Positions 35,035 through 47,194 of a stretch of DNA of 64,000 nt are shown in pieces. The notes below the pieces were generated by a model. It was not told the origin of the DNA, made no database searches, and was given only the letters and a program-made list of their open reading frames with translations. Each line of letters opens with the position of its first letter. Position 1 is the stretch's first letter. A program made the translations under genes and the position numbers. This stretch comes from Chamaecrista fasciculata. Its lineage: Eukaryota > Streptophyta > Magnoliopsida > Fabales > Fabaceae. The stretch covers positions 101,925 through 165,924 of the forward strand of contig QANZ01028774.1 of the NCBI GenBank assembly GCA_003254925.1, in the 5' to 3' direction.

Positions 35035-36547
35035 ATGGTCTTGTCTCTGATCTGGTCTAAGTTTTTTGGTAATACACATTTTGCTCTAGTGATAAGATGA
35101 ACGAACATGTACTTGTTATAATGAGGTAGAGGTAGTGAAGTGAAGCTAGTCATCTTCTACATTACCAAAATAAAAATTTTGAGCTCAGAACCTGAGGCAA
35201 TGTGTTTGACTAGTTTATCAAATGAACAGTTTGCTATTCTGTGCTCAAATTGCTGTTGTTCCTCTTAATTGCTTATGCCTGCTTCTCTTCTATTCAAGGA
35301 ATATTTGTCGCATAGATGTAGGCAAAAACTTAATTACATTTGGAATTAGTATTACACTTGTTTGACTAAAAAAATCATGGGTCTTTTGCGGTTGGTCAGA
35401 TGTTCAAGATAGTTGGCATCATGATGAAATCTATTAGTGTATTTGATTGAATTTTTCTTAAAGAAGTTAGACTTGTTTTGCAAATGTAGAATAGGAATGT
35501 AATAGTTATACTCAGAAAATTGGGATGGCGTTTGAGTTCTGTTAATTCGACCACCATAGTTTTTCAAACAGTCAGAATTTGAGCCCGTGGGGAAGAATGG
35601 GAGAGGGTCCCTGAGCATTAGTATCAGCATCACATCTATCAATGCGAGCTTTTGCTTTTCAAAACGAACAATTATAATTTTGTCTGTCATCGATACTTTC
35701 AAACTACTCATTGCATAGGCATTTAAGAACTAAAAGTCGAGTAACCAAGTTATCCTAAATCAACGGCTAAAAAATAACTTCCAAATTATATCTTAGATGC
35801 AAAAAATGACATATGTTGATGTACGCCTCCAGTTTGCTATTGGCAAGTTGTTGATAAAAGGACACGACGACAAAATACGAAGGTTTCTCCACAAGACTAT
35901 GAGAAGATATATTTATATGTATATACACATACATATAGAAGCAACCTAATACAAGGCCTTGAAATTACACTGACGTATATTTCAATTATATTTGCAAAGA
36001 CTGTCCATCGTTGAACAAGGACAACCCAATAATACAAGAAAGTAGGATTAGCTATATACGGAAAGCCATTACACAAACACTTAAATGAAGATAGCATAGA
36101 CGTATAATCATACAGGACCATAAGTATCTTAACACTTTTTCCCTATCGTGATCCAAAATTAGCAATATATAACACTAGCCTCTAGCCAGGCGACAAGCCC
36201 CACTGATTAGCCATCAAGGTCACGCGACTCACGCCCAAGATCCTGTCTTCCTCTCCTTTTTGGCCGGAAGTCAGAATGGTTGGTTAATCATAATAACTTT
36301 AGTGGTTCCATTAAACTTGGTCATAGTTCCCGTTGTGCTAAACGCTTCACCTATCTACATAACATCACCAAATTCCTGATGATGTGCACCAGAAAACATT
36401 GCAGCTATATGCTGGTTACATCAATCCCGGAGACATTTAACACCAGAACGGGGAGTGTAGAAACCACAATACACATTAAAAAAAAAAAAAGTTGCTTACC
36501 TACACAATCTGCTAAACTCCGTCTGTGATGTATGGCAAAAGTCTAGC
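35035..36547. other. Convergent 3' regions of PMD2 and GID1
   Basis: No gene. The first 250 bases are probably PMD2 3' UTR; the last 300 or so are probably the GID1 3' UTR on the minus strand. The middle is AT-rich with a TATGTATATAC microsatellite-like run near 35912-35935. Confidence 0.4.
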
Positions 36548-38377
36548 CTATAAACAGTCAGAGCTCACAAAATTTTTTATCTCATCCATGACTGTAGAGA
36601 AATGCTCATTATTCGGCAACAAGTAAAACCCGATAGTGGCTTGCTCCAGGAAGAGCAATTTCACATCTTGCTCAGCCTTCTTGAGGCCTTCTGCATAGGC
36701 CAATTGCCAGTCCTGAACAAGGTCTAAACCAGCTACCACAACAAGACTCTTTGGAAAGGCAATCCCTTTAACATTTCTGCCCTTAGGACCAAATGGATTA
36801 CATGCTGGATGGTCTCTATCTTCCCCTTCCGGTAGAAAAGCTCTCCAATACCAGTCCCGATCTTTAATTGTCACAAAATATTTTCCATCCAAGCGCTTCT
36901 CAGCCTCTGATCTTTCTTGCCCACCAAACAACGGGTTGAGCAATATGTTCCCCAATACTTCAATTCCAGAATCTACAGCTTTCAGTGCAACATGGTGGAC
37001 AATGTTCCCACCCGAGCTATCCCCTGCCAGGTAAATGTGAACTTTCTTGTCCCTCCGACTCTGAAGCCATGATCTTGAATTAACCCATTGAAGAGTTGTC
37101 CACCCATCATCATAAGCGCAAGGATATCTGTTCTCAGGTGCACGCCTATAATTCACCGAGACCACAACAGCATTACAAATGCCCACCAGCCGACGACAAA
37201 GGGTATCATATATAGCACTATTAGCAGATGAATGTGCAAAGCTTCCACCGTGAAAGAAGATGATGACAGGAAGAATCTCAGAGGTTACAGGCTTCTCAAG
37301 GTCAACAATATTCACATGAGACTCTTCTCCTTCAGCAGGCCGATAAATTCGACAGAGGAGATTAGTTTCCCGGTCAACAATAACATCAAAAGAGAAAACC
37401 CCATCAACAGGGTTGGCATTGGCTGGAACTTTCCGATCAAGGAACTCTGCCAAGTGTCGGTTGAAAGTACCATCAGGTCGCCGGAGAAGATTGTAGGCCA
37501 ACTTAAAATTGGAGATGAGAACCCACATATTCAGTGGCACCACCATCTGCATAAAACCAGGATAGAGGATTAGCTAAAGGGGGAAAACCAGGGATTATCG
37601 CGATTGCAAAATCAAAAGAATCGGAAATGGAAACCGCTGGAAAGGCAAATTACAAAACCTAAAAACGACAGAAATAAGCAAACAAGTGGTACAAAGGGTG
37701 GGAAGGGTACAAACCAAAAGCAGAAAATTAGGTGATAAAGACGAACCCTAAACTCGATAGATCAACAGTACAATCATAGCATCTATAATAAACAAACGAC
37801 GAGAACGCTAAACACTAGATTAATCTTCAAAATAATCCGATCGAAGCCCTCCCGTATGCTAGAATAGTTACTAGGCCACCTACAACCCACTCTTCAGCTC
37901 AGTGGAAATAAAATTTCTAACTCGGCCCGATATATACGCTCATCAATTTAAATCTGAGAAGTACCCAAAAAAGAAATCGTAAAAAGCAAGAGTGATAATT
38001 TTCAAGTAATACAAAAAAAACCCGCACGAAATTAGACACTTGAAAGAAAAATAATAATCAGACGTGAAGATGAAACATAGTCCTGGCACCAAAAATCCAC
38101 CGAAGAAGTCGCATAAGTCAGCGATGTGTTAGGAATCAAAATAACATAACAAAACACGGCGGCGTGAGGCGTCTCGGACCCTCACTATCAACAAAACAAT
38201 TCATAGCTTCAAACCGATGAGAGAATCCACAACAATCTACAGTGCATAACAGCAAACAAGAGAGAGAGATAGAGATGAACAGCAAAAAGTAGAAAGATGA
38301 TGGAAAATAGAAAGTAAGCTGATGAAAATGAAGCAAACCTTGGACTCGTTGAGGTTAACCTCGTTACTCCCAGCCAT
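36548..38377 (-). CDS. GID1: Gibberellin receptor GID1
   Basis: Two exons on the minus strand: 38377-38339 (MAGSNEVNLNESK) and 37546-36548; 345 residues, the family length. GID1 is a nuclear soluble receptor that binds gibberellin and then DELLA repressors, sending them for degradation. It has the N-terminal lid (VLISNFKLAYNLLRRPDG), the HGGS oxyanion motif (about 112) and GDSSGGN with the nucleophile-position Ser near 190, as in hormone-sensitive-lipase esterases. The usual catalytic His is replaced by Ile in QATIGFYLLP, the known reason GID1 binds but does not cleave. The single intron after 13 codons is the conserved GID1 position. Of the Arabidopsis types it is nearest GID1A/C. Odd point: PLNMWVLIS has Met where most members have Thr. 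A (CT)n tract lies in the leader. Confidence 0.95.
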
Positions 38378-38649
38378 GGGAAGAAGACAGAGAAACAAGA
38401 GATCGTAGAAGGAGGTGAAGATAAATCAAAGTCGCAAGGTGGGTCGAGTTATTGGAAAAGGAGAGAAGCCCATCCGAAATCGAAAATTGGAAGCGTTGGA
38501 GAAAGGAAGGAAGATCGCAAGAGGTTGAAGAGGCAATGGGTTTTGAAAAGGAGAAACCCTAATAAGTTGGAGATCAACCAATAAGCAGAACGAGTGTCAG
38601 AGATCAGATTGAGAGGCACCGAAACAGGGGAAAGAGTAAGAAACAACGA

Positions 38650-38651
38650 GA

Positions 38652-38683
<32 letters not shown>

Positions 38684-38708
38684 TGGGTAATGTATTTCAT
38701 TTCATTGA

Positions 38709-38751
<43 letters not shown>
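38650..38751 (-). repeat. (CT)n tract in the GID1 leader
   Basis: Two GA runs on the plus strand (38650-38681 and 38710-38751), hence CT runs on the GID1 sense strand, 270-375 bases before its start codon. Such tracts are common in plant promoters and 5' leaders; a role in expression is inferred only. Confidence 0.8.
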
Positions 38752-38753
<2 letters not shown>

Positions 38754-39759
38754 GGGACAAGTGAAGGATAAGGAGGAGTGCGCACTGTAGAAAATGCGTG
38801 GAGACAAATGCTAAAGTGCAACATGAGTGAGGGAGGGCCACCCAGTGAGACGACAAAGCGAGAGGCAGAATGAGAACTGTTGCGTGGGACCCACCTACTA
38901 CGCCCCCAGACGAATTTCTCTCTTTTCCATTTTCGATTATTTATTTCTTTATTTTTATTCTTTCTTTCATTATGATTTTTTATTTTCCCAAAAACAAAAC
39001 GGAAGATCAAAACGGAGCAGACAGAAAAGCTTCCGCGCGTGCGGCTCTTCGCACCACACCTCACGACAAAGTGACAAACGGTTCCCGTTAGGATTTCCAC
39101 TTCCTCTAAAAAAATAAAATTCATTTAATAATTTTTACTCTTTGAAAAAAATGATAAAAGTATTTTTTATATCCATTTTTAATTTAATTTCTAACTTTTT
39201 TTACAAGTCTCTTTTCTTGAATATTCTCGTGTTATGAAAATTGAGAAATTCTAAATAAAAAAGAAAAAAGAGGAGGAAGAGGGAGGGAATAGGGGTTATT
39301 GATTGTCTAAAACGGGGTAGTGGACTTTTGGAGAAAAGAGAAAAAGAAGGAAATGTAATGTACAATACAAGTAAGTAATATAAAGGGAAGTCACAATCGG
39401 TGAAGTTCACAATCAAAGGGCTACTTTTGGGGGCCTCACTATTATTATTGCAGCCCACATCCGGATTTGGAAGCATTAGCCTGAGGTTAACAACTAGGAA
39501 CAGTTTTTGGATTTTTCTGCATTCTCCTCAATTTCCTTCCTTACCCTCTCTTCTCTCTTTTCTTTTTCTTCCCTCATTTTTCCCATACCAACATTCATTC
39601 ATCTATTCATTCATTGCCCAACCATCCATCTTCACCTTCCTACCAAATCCAATACACCCCACTTTTTTCAATATTACATTCTTATTTTACATATATCTCT
39701 TTTTCTTATTAATGCTATGCAATTTCTCTTCTTTTTTTCATAACAACAAATTTAAGTGA
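38752..39759. other. GID1 promoter side, no gene seen
   Basis: The first part is moderately GC-rich and would hold the GID1 promoter on the minus strand. From about 39120 it is AT- and pyrimidine-rich with no conserved frame. Confidence 0.4.
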
Positions 39760-39943
39760 GAATCAAGATTGGTTGGTTTAGTAGTCAGCTCACTAGATTG
39801 CTTAAGCAAGTGTCAGAGGTTTCAATCTCGCCTTGTGTATATAACAACCAATTGGCTGGCGGGAGACCCTTAAATAAAACTCAGATTCGCAGAAAATTAG
39901 TCTTTGACCTATCGAATTGAGAAATAACTTGAGCAACAAAAAA
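39760..39943 (+). mobile_element. tRNA-derived SINE
   Basis: The left third resembles a tRNA promoter: GGTTGGTTTAGTAGTCAGCTC with an A-box-like start and AGGTTTCAATCTC as B box about 35 bases on. The body ends in a short A run. Flanking duplications are ATTTAAGTGAGA before and AATTAAGTGAAA after, with few mismatches. Length about 185 bp, normal for plant SINEs. Confidence 0.6.
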
Positions 39944-40208
39944 AAATTAAGTGAAAGGATGGTATCCCAATCTAGGGTCAGAATAAGTTTCCGGACTCAA
40001 AAAAAACACTTATAAAGGTACTTATAAATAATCTATCAAATGAATCATTACCAGAAATCGTACTCAAAATCTTTTTTTCTCTTCCAAAGATTTGTATAAA
40101 TTCTTAAGTCAATTTTAGAAATTATAAACATAATTCTCTTGTACTTGATTGATTATGTACAAAAATTGATGAATTTAGAAAAGTTTCAAAATATCTACAA
40201 GATTTTTA

Positions 40209-41152
40209 GGGTAAATTATACATAAGGTCCCTGTGGTTTGACCCATTTATAAAAAAGGGTCTCTGTGATTTAAGAAGTGGCAAATAAGGGCTTGTGGTTT
40301 GCTCTATTAACAAGAAAAGGTCTTGGGTTATATTTCTGTCGAAAATTTGATAGAAATTTTGGCTAAAATACTATTTTAAGACCATAACTATTAATTTTTA
40401 TGCGTTTGACTCCCTATTTGTATGAGATAATAACTTTGACACAAAAAAATAAAAGTTTCATAGTAATAGTTAAGGTTTTAAAATAATATTTTAGGGTATG
40501 TTTGGATGGGGTGTCAAGGGGGGAATGGAGAGGACAGGAAGGGACAAAAGGTATAAAAATTATGTTTGGCAGTTTTTTTAGGGGGGAGTGGAGTGGATAA
40601 GGAGGGACATTTGGCACCCCAAAATTCAATTTTTGTTGGCACCCCAAATTGGGGTGCCAAGGAAGGAGTGAACAGTTTTATAATTTTTTAATGACAATTA
40701 TATCCTTATACTAACCAAAAATAACATGTGTCCACTCCATTTCATTCCATTACTAATAACTTCCAAACAAGATTAACAAGTGTCCATTCCTTTCCTCATT
40801 AAAAACTCCCAAACAACATATCTACTTAGTCCATTAATATCCTCTCCTCTCCACCCTATTAGTGTCCATTAATGTCCTCTCCTCTCCATCTTCACTAAAA
40901 CTCACAAACATAGCCTTAGATCAGATTTTCATCAAATTTCATACAAATAAGGAGTCAAACGCATAAAAATAATAGTCAGAGTCTTAAAACAGTATTTTAG
41001 CTAAAATTTTCATCAAATTCTGGATGGAAATATACCTCAGGACCCTTTTTGTTAACGGAGTAAACCACAGACCCTTATTTGCTACTTTTTAAACCATATA
41101 GACCCTTTCTGTAAATTAGCCAAACCATAAGGACCTTTTGTATAATTTACCC
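40209..41152. mobile_element. GGGTAAATTATAC-family MULE with nested Harbinger MITE
   Basis: 944 bp including a nested insertion. Ends are GGGTAAATTATACATAAGG and its complement. The 9-bp flanks AGATTTTTA and AAATGTTTA agree at 7 of 9, so it is fairly old. The arms repeat GGTCCCTGTGG-like words. The centre is interrupted by 40494-40915. Confidence 0.7.
40494..40915. mobile_element. PIF/Harbinger (Tourist-like) MITE
   Basis: 422 bp with GGGTATGTTTGG at the left and the inverted form at the right (..CACAAACATAGCC), flanked by the 3-bp duplication TTA on both sides (40491-40493 and 40916-40918). Nested in the MULE 40209-41152. The arms are G-rich on one side and C-rich on the other. Confidence 0.7.
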
Positions 41153-41502
41153 AAATGTTTATTTTATACTGAATATCTATTTTTATTAAGGTTTTCAATA
41201 AATATAAATTTTAAAGTTTTTTTTGTCACTATTAATTATAATTATAACTAAATTTAATTTTTAGTCAATATAAATTATAAAAATAGTTATAAATTATATT
41301 AAAAAATTAAAGTAAAAATTATTTTTTGATAAAAAAATATTCAGATATTTTTTATCACTTTTAAGAAAATTTAATTATGATTTACATGATAACCAAACAC
41401 TATAACTGTGTATCTTTTATGCATATAATAATAAAAGTAAATTAATCACATTTTTTTAGATCAAATAACAAAGTATTTAAATTAAATTGAGATATATATA
41501 TA

Positions 41503-41736
41503 GGTTAGTCTAAGATGCAAAGTTTAATTCTTTATGTAGGATGCAAATGCTGATGTGGCATAATTATAGTCATTGATATAATTTAATGCTGAAAAAAAAA
41601 GATAACCAATCACAACTGTGTATGGAGTCGCACCACTACTTACATACAACTAACTCTTCCACGTGTCATTATTTTATTGGCTCATGACCCATTGCATCCC
41701 ATGTGAAGAATTAAACTTTGCATTATAGACTTGCCC
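41503..41736. mobile_element. MULE-type MITE, second copy of the AHP-intron family
   Basis: 234 bp with TAGTCTAAGATGCAAAGTTT and, inverted, AAGTCTATAATGCAAAGTTT. The flanks are both TATATATAT, which is uninformative in AT repeats. The interior (..CTCTTCCACGTGTCATTATT..) matches 22666-22917 in reverse. Confidence 0.6.
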
Positions 41737-43073
41737 TATATATATAATTATATATTAGAATAAATATATAATATCTTTTAAACCTTTACATCTCTGTCAA
41801 CTGCACCCTCCCTTACAAGTCGCCGTCACTTCAAATTCTTGTAGTTCTATGGACAATAATTCAACACATCATCCTCTTATTTCTTTATCTTTTTTGTCTT
41901 CTTTCTCCGATTTACTTTCTTTTTATCTCTCTCCACACGCCTATCCTTATCCCTCAATTCCTAAAGGATACAAGTTGAAATTGAAAGTAACTTTGTCCAT
42001 CATCAATTGTCAACTTTCTCTTCAAAGTTTATCATTCTATATTAAAAGTAAAATATTAATATATCACCATAGCCTAACAAACGTAATACTAAGAACTAAC
42101 TATCTTAAAAAACTACTTACTATCTTCAACAATAGTCCCGAATAATAAATATATGTCCAAGTTAATACTATCAACATCCTTATAACTATCATTATCAATA
42201 ACAAAATTATTCATTATCTAAAGTTGTCTCCCACGAACCGTCTAAACTTAAATTGCTATTTTATTAGTACATGTTTATGTTAATTAAGTCGTTATTAAAG
42301 CTCATACTATAATGTTATAATAAATAATTATAGGGTTGTATTTATTATTTAAAAGCTCTTCAATTAGGTCGTCAAGATTATCATCTATACACTATTATTT
42401 TTTAAGTGTCTCGTATGACTTTTTGTTTTTATGATCTATATATAATTATGATTTTTTATCATTTTTAAACCTTTATATTCTTTTTTAGGACTAAAAAACA
42501 TTTATGTTCATATTCACTTTTAAAGTTATATCATGTATATGATATCCATTATGATTGCTCAGTTCAAACCTTAATGTTGGTATTTTAGGTAATTTATTCT
42601 CTAAAGTGTTTTATTTAAAATAAGTACTCCGTTTCTTTTTTTTTTAAAAAAAATTGACAAATAAACTGAGTCAATAATATTTTGTTAAATGGTAGAAAGT
42701 AAATTTGGTACACGAACTATTTCAATTAGATTAAAGTATATATATTATGGAAATTGTACAGTTAATATATAATTATATCGTTATAATAATTATCAATGCA
42801 AATTAATTATTTAGTCTTATAAAGTTGATCACTTTATCAGTATCTTAATTTAGTATGAAAAAGGAAAAAAAATATTTATTAAATAAGATATGTAATTATA
42901 ATCCGACAACGTAGCTCTTATATGGTGCTAATTTTTTGTTTGCACTCCACTTAACACCAAGTGTTAAAAATCAAAGATAAAGTACTTATTTAGTTTGTGA
43001 TTAATTGTCTCAACTTTTATGGATAGTCAAATATACATAATTAGTAGATTTTGTGTACTAAGGAATTAAGTAA
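41737..43073. other. AT-rich intergenic DNA, no gene seen
   Basis: Very AT-rich; the short frame near 41849 has no recognisable product. Confidence 0.45.
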
Positions 43074-43326
43074 GGATCTATTTGGATACTAAGAGGGTAC
43101 GAGGAAGAAGGGAGAGAAAGAGAGGGAAGATTAATCTTTCGTAACTATCTCATTTATTTGGAGGAATAGCTTATCCTTTCAATGAAGGAGAAGGATGAAT
43201 GATTAAAAGTTAATCCATAGTTTTATTTTCCTCAAATCTCTAAGTTTATAAACAAAGGGAAGATATCTCAAATCTCTCTCTCGTTTTCCTCTCCTCTCTT
43301 TCTTAATCCCCAATTCAAACATATTC
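43074..43326. mobile_element. Tourist-like MITE
   Basis: 253 bp with GGATCTATTTGG left and the inverted relative right (CAAACATATTC), flanked by TAA on both sides. One arm is GA-rich, the other CT-rich, like 40494-40915. Confidence 0.55.
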
Positions 43327-43499
43327 TAAAAATTAAGACAATAACTCGATTAAAAATAATAATAAAATGTAAGATTTATTCATAAAGTTGAAAAACGCAC
43401 ATATAGGAGAAAAGATCCTTAGCATGTATGATTCATCTTCATCCCTTTAGTTGCTTATTCCAAAATCAAAGAATACATAGATATGAAAAGAAAAGGAAC

Positions 43500-43860
43500 G
43501 CAAAAACATATTTTTAGTACTTAAGTTTTATAACAGTTGTCAATTTCATCCTTCACTTTTTTTGTGATCAATTTCGTCCTTAATATTTCATATGTTAATT
43601 AATTGTATTCTTTGACTATTTTTGTTCACTAAATAAATTATAGACTTCATCTTATTTTTCGGTATGAGTTAATATTTGAGTTATTTTTTCCAGTCTATTT
43701 TATATTACATGTTATTAGTCATATAAATTTTGTCGTTAATATTTAACTAAAGTAAAAATAAATGATAAATTTAACTAAAATATAAAAAATTAGAGACAAA
43801 TTTAATTATAAAAAATTAATAATGAAATTGACAATGGGTGAAATTAAAGGTTGCTTTTGA
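43500..43860. mobile_element. Probable foldback element, GTCAATTTCATCC words
   Basis: Left arm GACAACTGTT-like and TTGTCAATTTCATCCTTC, right arm with the reverse words (..GAAATTGACAATGGG..). Its internal words resemble the 59046-59401 element. Ends and flanks could not be fixed. Confidence 0.4.
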
Positions 43861-44159
43861 AAAAAAAAAAAAGACCGGATGACAATTGTACGGGTCAGTT
43901 CGTTTCCGTTTTTTTTAAAATCTGTTTTGATTATAATCATGTTTTGATTATAATCAAATTTGATTATTTTTGTAGTGGTGTTTGGATGATTGTTGATTAT
44001 TTGTGTGAAATTATTAAAATGGGTATGTAATGATTGTGGTAGGTGGATAAAAAGTAAGGAAATTGATAAATTGTATAGGGGTATAAATGGAAGAAAAAGT
44101 TAGAAAAAGTAAGGTGTGATTTGATTATAATAAAAGTGTGTTTGGATGTGATTGTTGTT

Positions 44160-44651
44160 NNNNNNNNNNNNNNNNNNNNNNNNNNNNNNNNNNNNNNNNN
44201 NNNNNNNNNNNNNNNNNNNNNNNNNNNNNNNNNNNNNNNNNNNNNNNNNNNNNNNNNNNNNNNNNNNNNNNNNNNNNNNNNNNNNNNNNNNNNNNNNNNN
44301 NNNNNNNNNNNNNNNNNNNNNNNNNNNNNNNNNNNNNNNNNNNNNNNNNNNNNNNNNNNNNNNNNNNNNNNNNNNNNNNNNNNNNNNNNNNNNNNNNNNN
44401 NNNNNNNNNNNNNNNNNNNNNNNNNNNNNNNNNNNNNNNNNNNNNNNNNNNNNNNNNNNNNNNNNNNNNNNNNNNNNNNNNNNNNNNNNNNNNNNNNNNN
44501 NNNNNNNNNNNNNNNNNNNNNNNNNNNNNNNNNNNNNNNNNNNNNNNNNNNNNNNNNNNNNNNNNNNNNNNNNNNNNNNNNNNNNNNNNNNNNNNNNNNN
44601 NNNNNNNNNNNNNNNNNNNNNNNNNNNNNNNNNNNNNNNNNNNNNNNNNNN
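44160..44651. other. Assembly gap (492 N)
   Basis: A block of unresolved bases. Both GTGTTTGGATG and GATTATAATCAAA-like words recur on its left (about 43930-44159), so the gap probably hides a repeat. Open frames spanning it are meaningless. Confidence 0.98.
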
Positions 44652-45244
44652 ATGTAGAGAAAGAAAATATAAAGGATCCAATTCCTATGTTTTAGACTTA
44701 TTATCATCACATTTATACTTTTAATTGTTAGTTTTCTCTTAATTTGTTAATTTTCATTTATTATTTTTATAAACAATTGTTAGATGAAGTATTTGCGATC
44801 TTATTATTGTTAATATAAATGAAAAATATCAATTTTTTTTTGTTCGGTAATACAAATGGGTTGAAATTTGAAAACCCAAAAGAAAAAAAAAGGACTAAAT
44901 ACAAACACCTAAAACTCACGGCTACACAAATGATAATCCCTCATTAATCTATTATGAATAAGCAAACCCAAAAGGAAGAAAACATAATACTACATATGAC
45001 GAAAATGATAACAATAACGAACATGTGTAACTTTTCCTATTAAGGAAAGTATGGGCCAAGCTTATGTCATGTTTTGGAATATTGCACCAACTCAATTTAG
45101 TTGTAGAATGTGCACTAATACGCATTATTTGCTGGACGTTGGGCCTACATTCAATACTAGGCTCGTTACGTTTGAATTAATTAAACTTAAAGTCTAATTG
45201 AAAAATATAATTTGGCTGAAATTTTGGTTGAAACGAAAAAGCAA

Positions 45245-45304
45245 TTTCCCGCGAATTTGTGGCAAAAGTCTAATTGAAAAGATCAAAAGACCAGAGTTTC
45301 CCGC
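45245..45304 (+). promoter_or_regulatory. Two E2F sites in the H2A.X promoter
   Basis: TTTCCCGC occurs perfectly at 45245-45252 and 45297-45304, each followed by GAA, 52 bases apart and about 200-255 bases before the H2A.X start. TTTCCCGC is the canonical E2F site that drives S-phase genes in plants, including replication and histone genes. Confidence 0.8.
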
Positions 45305-45353
45305 GAATGTTAAAGTGGATGCCACGATGGCAATCCGTGTGTTGAGAAATCGA

Positions 45354-45384
45354 CCAATCAGCGCGCACTCTCGGGCTTATATAA
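45354..45384 (+). promoter_or_regulatory. CCAAT box and TATA box of H2A.X
   Basis: CCAAT at 45354-45358 and TATATAA at 45378-45384, then a pyrimidine-rich leader (CTTTCTCTCGCTCCC) from about 45415. The order E2F-E2F-CCAAT-TATA fits a replication-linked histone promoter. Confidence 0.65.
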
Positions 45385-45500
45385 CAACATTTCGCTAGCG
45401 CCTCTCTGATAGTTTGCTTTCTCTCGCTCCCTCTTGCTCAAATTCTCAGATACTGAACTGCAAAATCTAGGGTTAGGGTTCGCACATCACTTGATCGGAG

Positions 45501-46021
45501 ATGAGTTCGGCCGGTGGTTCAACTAAGGGTGGCAGAGGTAAGCCTAAGGCGTCGAAATCAGTTTCTCGATCATCTAAAGCAGGTCTTCAGTTTCCCGTTG
45601 GAAGGATCGCGAGGTTCCTCAAATCTGGAAAATACGCTGAGCGTGTTGGTGCAGGAGCTCCGGTGTATCTCTCTGCGGTGCTCGAGTATCTCGCTGCCGA
45701 GGTTTGTTTGATTGATGATCTGATAGTGTTCTGTTTGAATTTTTTGAAGTTTTGGTTTCGAATTTCTTGCGCGCCTCTAATTTGATTGTGGAATTTCAGG
45801 TGTTGGAATTGGCTGGGAATGCTGCAAGGGACAATAAGAAGAATCGAATTGTTCCAAGGCATATTCAACTCGCGGTGAGGAATGATGATGAACTCAGCAA
45901 GCTCTTGGGTTCCGTTACTATTGCCAATGGAGGTGTCTTGCCGAACATTCATCAGACTTTGCTGCCGAAGAAGGTGGGCAAAGGGAAAGGCGAAATCGGA
46001 TCTGCTTCTCAAGAGTTCTAG
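45501..46021 (+). CDS. H2AX: Histone H2A.X
   Basis: Two exons, 45501-45701 and 45800-46021; 140 residues. A complete H2A fold: the basic N-tail ([19 protein letters not shown]), [32 protein letters not shown] and [20 protein letters not shown]. The C-terminus is SQEF, the SQ(E/D)-hydrophobic motif that marks H2A.X; its Ser is phosphorylated by ATM/ATR kinases at DNA double-strand breaks. The short intron after YLAAE is typical of H2A.X and other variant genes, whereas bulk replication-dependent H2A genes in animals lack introns. The C-tail is too short and lacks the SPKK repeats of plant H2A.W. The promoter has two E2F sites. Confidence 0.96.
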
Positions 46022-47194
46022 AGATTTATAGGCCGATTTATCTTTTATTTTTCCAATTTTTCGTTTTTACATAGCTGTAAAATGCAGGTTATTTTTATTC
46101 GGTATTATTCTGGTGCCGCACATAGATGTAGTCTCTGTTATTGAAGTAGAATGAAAAAGCTATATATGTCTAATCAATTTGTTCTGTGTTCTTCGTCTCT
46201 TGGGTGTGAAGATAAGTAAATAGTTGTCTCTATTATCGCTAAATAGTTCTCGATGCTAATTCAAAAGTTTTATATTGTGTAAAGGTTGAGCGCTAGCGAA
46301 CAAAGTATCTCGTGTAAAATGAGTGTCTCCACATGCCATCGAGTCCCGCTCGTGGATCTTCCATTTGCACTTTACTTTGTCGGATTGATTTTTGGGGGTA
46401 AGTGGTTGATAATGGAGTTCAAGTATTATGCAGAGCTCAAAAATTGTTTTCTAATGTAGGGAGAAACACAAGAAAAAATTCACAACTTTTGTCAAAAAAT
46501 ACTCGAGAAAATATTATGTGTTCATACTATTTTCTTGATTGTAAGTATACCTATACTCTCACAAAAGTAATCTGGCAAAAAAAAAAACTCTTAAAGTAAT
46601 TATTTAATTATCTCTTTCACACTCTAAAATATAAGAGAGGAAATAATTTAAAATAAAATATAATGTTTAAAGTATATTGAGATGGTGCATTTTCTAACTT
46701 AAACAAGGTGCGATTTTTAACAATAACACATTGATGTGGCAGCTTGAATGGACAAGATTCCTTTGTTTTGCCCACAGAAGTCATCATAAAATAAAGTTAA
46801 TGTCATCCATGTTTTTGTTTTGCCCCTTAGGTTTAAGGTTTTAAAATTTAATTACATGAGATATCATGTAAAAAAAATAAAAAAATAAAAAATAAAAAAT
46901 AAAAAATTTAATGTTTTTGTTTTTGTTTTGCCCCTTAGGTTTAACGTTTAAAATTTTAAAAACTATATTGCCTTAAAAAATTAAAAAAATTTAGAAACTA
47001 TATTAATTTTAAAATTTTATCTCGCCGTATAGCGTAAAATGTGTGTGCAATTTCCTCTAGGTTTTTGCCATCAAAGTTACATAAAAGGTGGAAGTGTATT
47101 TTCGATCTTATAATTTTTTTATTGTACTTTTAATCTTATATTTTTTTTTTGTTAAAATATAGAATTTGTGTCATATCTTTGTAAAAAATTTTAT
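46022..47194. other. H2A.X 3' region and AT-rich DNA, no gene
   Basis: 3' UTR followed by AT-rich DNA. Near 46820-46950 the phrase GTTTTGCCCCTTAGGTTTAA occurs twice about 110 bases apart, separated by AAAAATA repeats: a local duplication. Confidence 0.45.

Noticed and set aside
39771-39850. A functional tRNA gene
   Set aside because: Only A- and B-box-like words are present; no cloverleaf could be drawn and the segment continues into a SINE body.
44121-44657. Open frames of 180-237 residues across 44 kb
   Set aside because: They consist almost wholly of N, an assembly gap.
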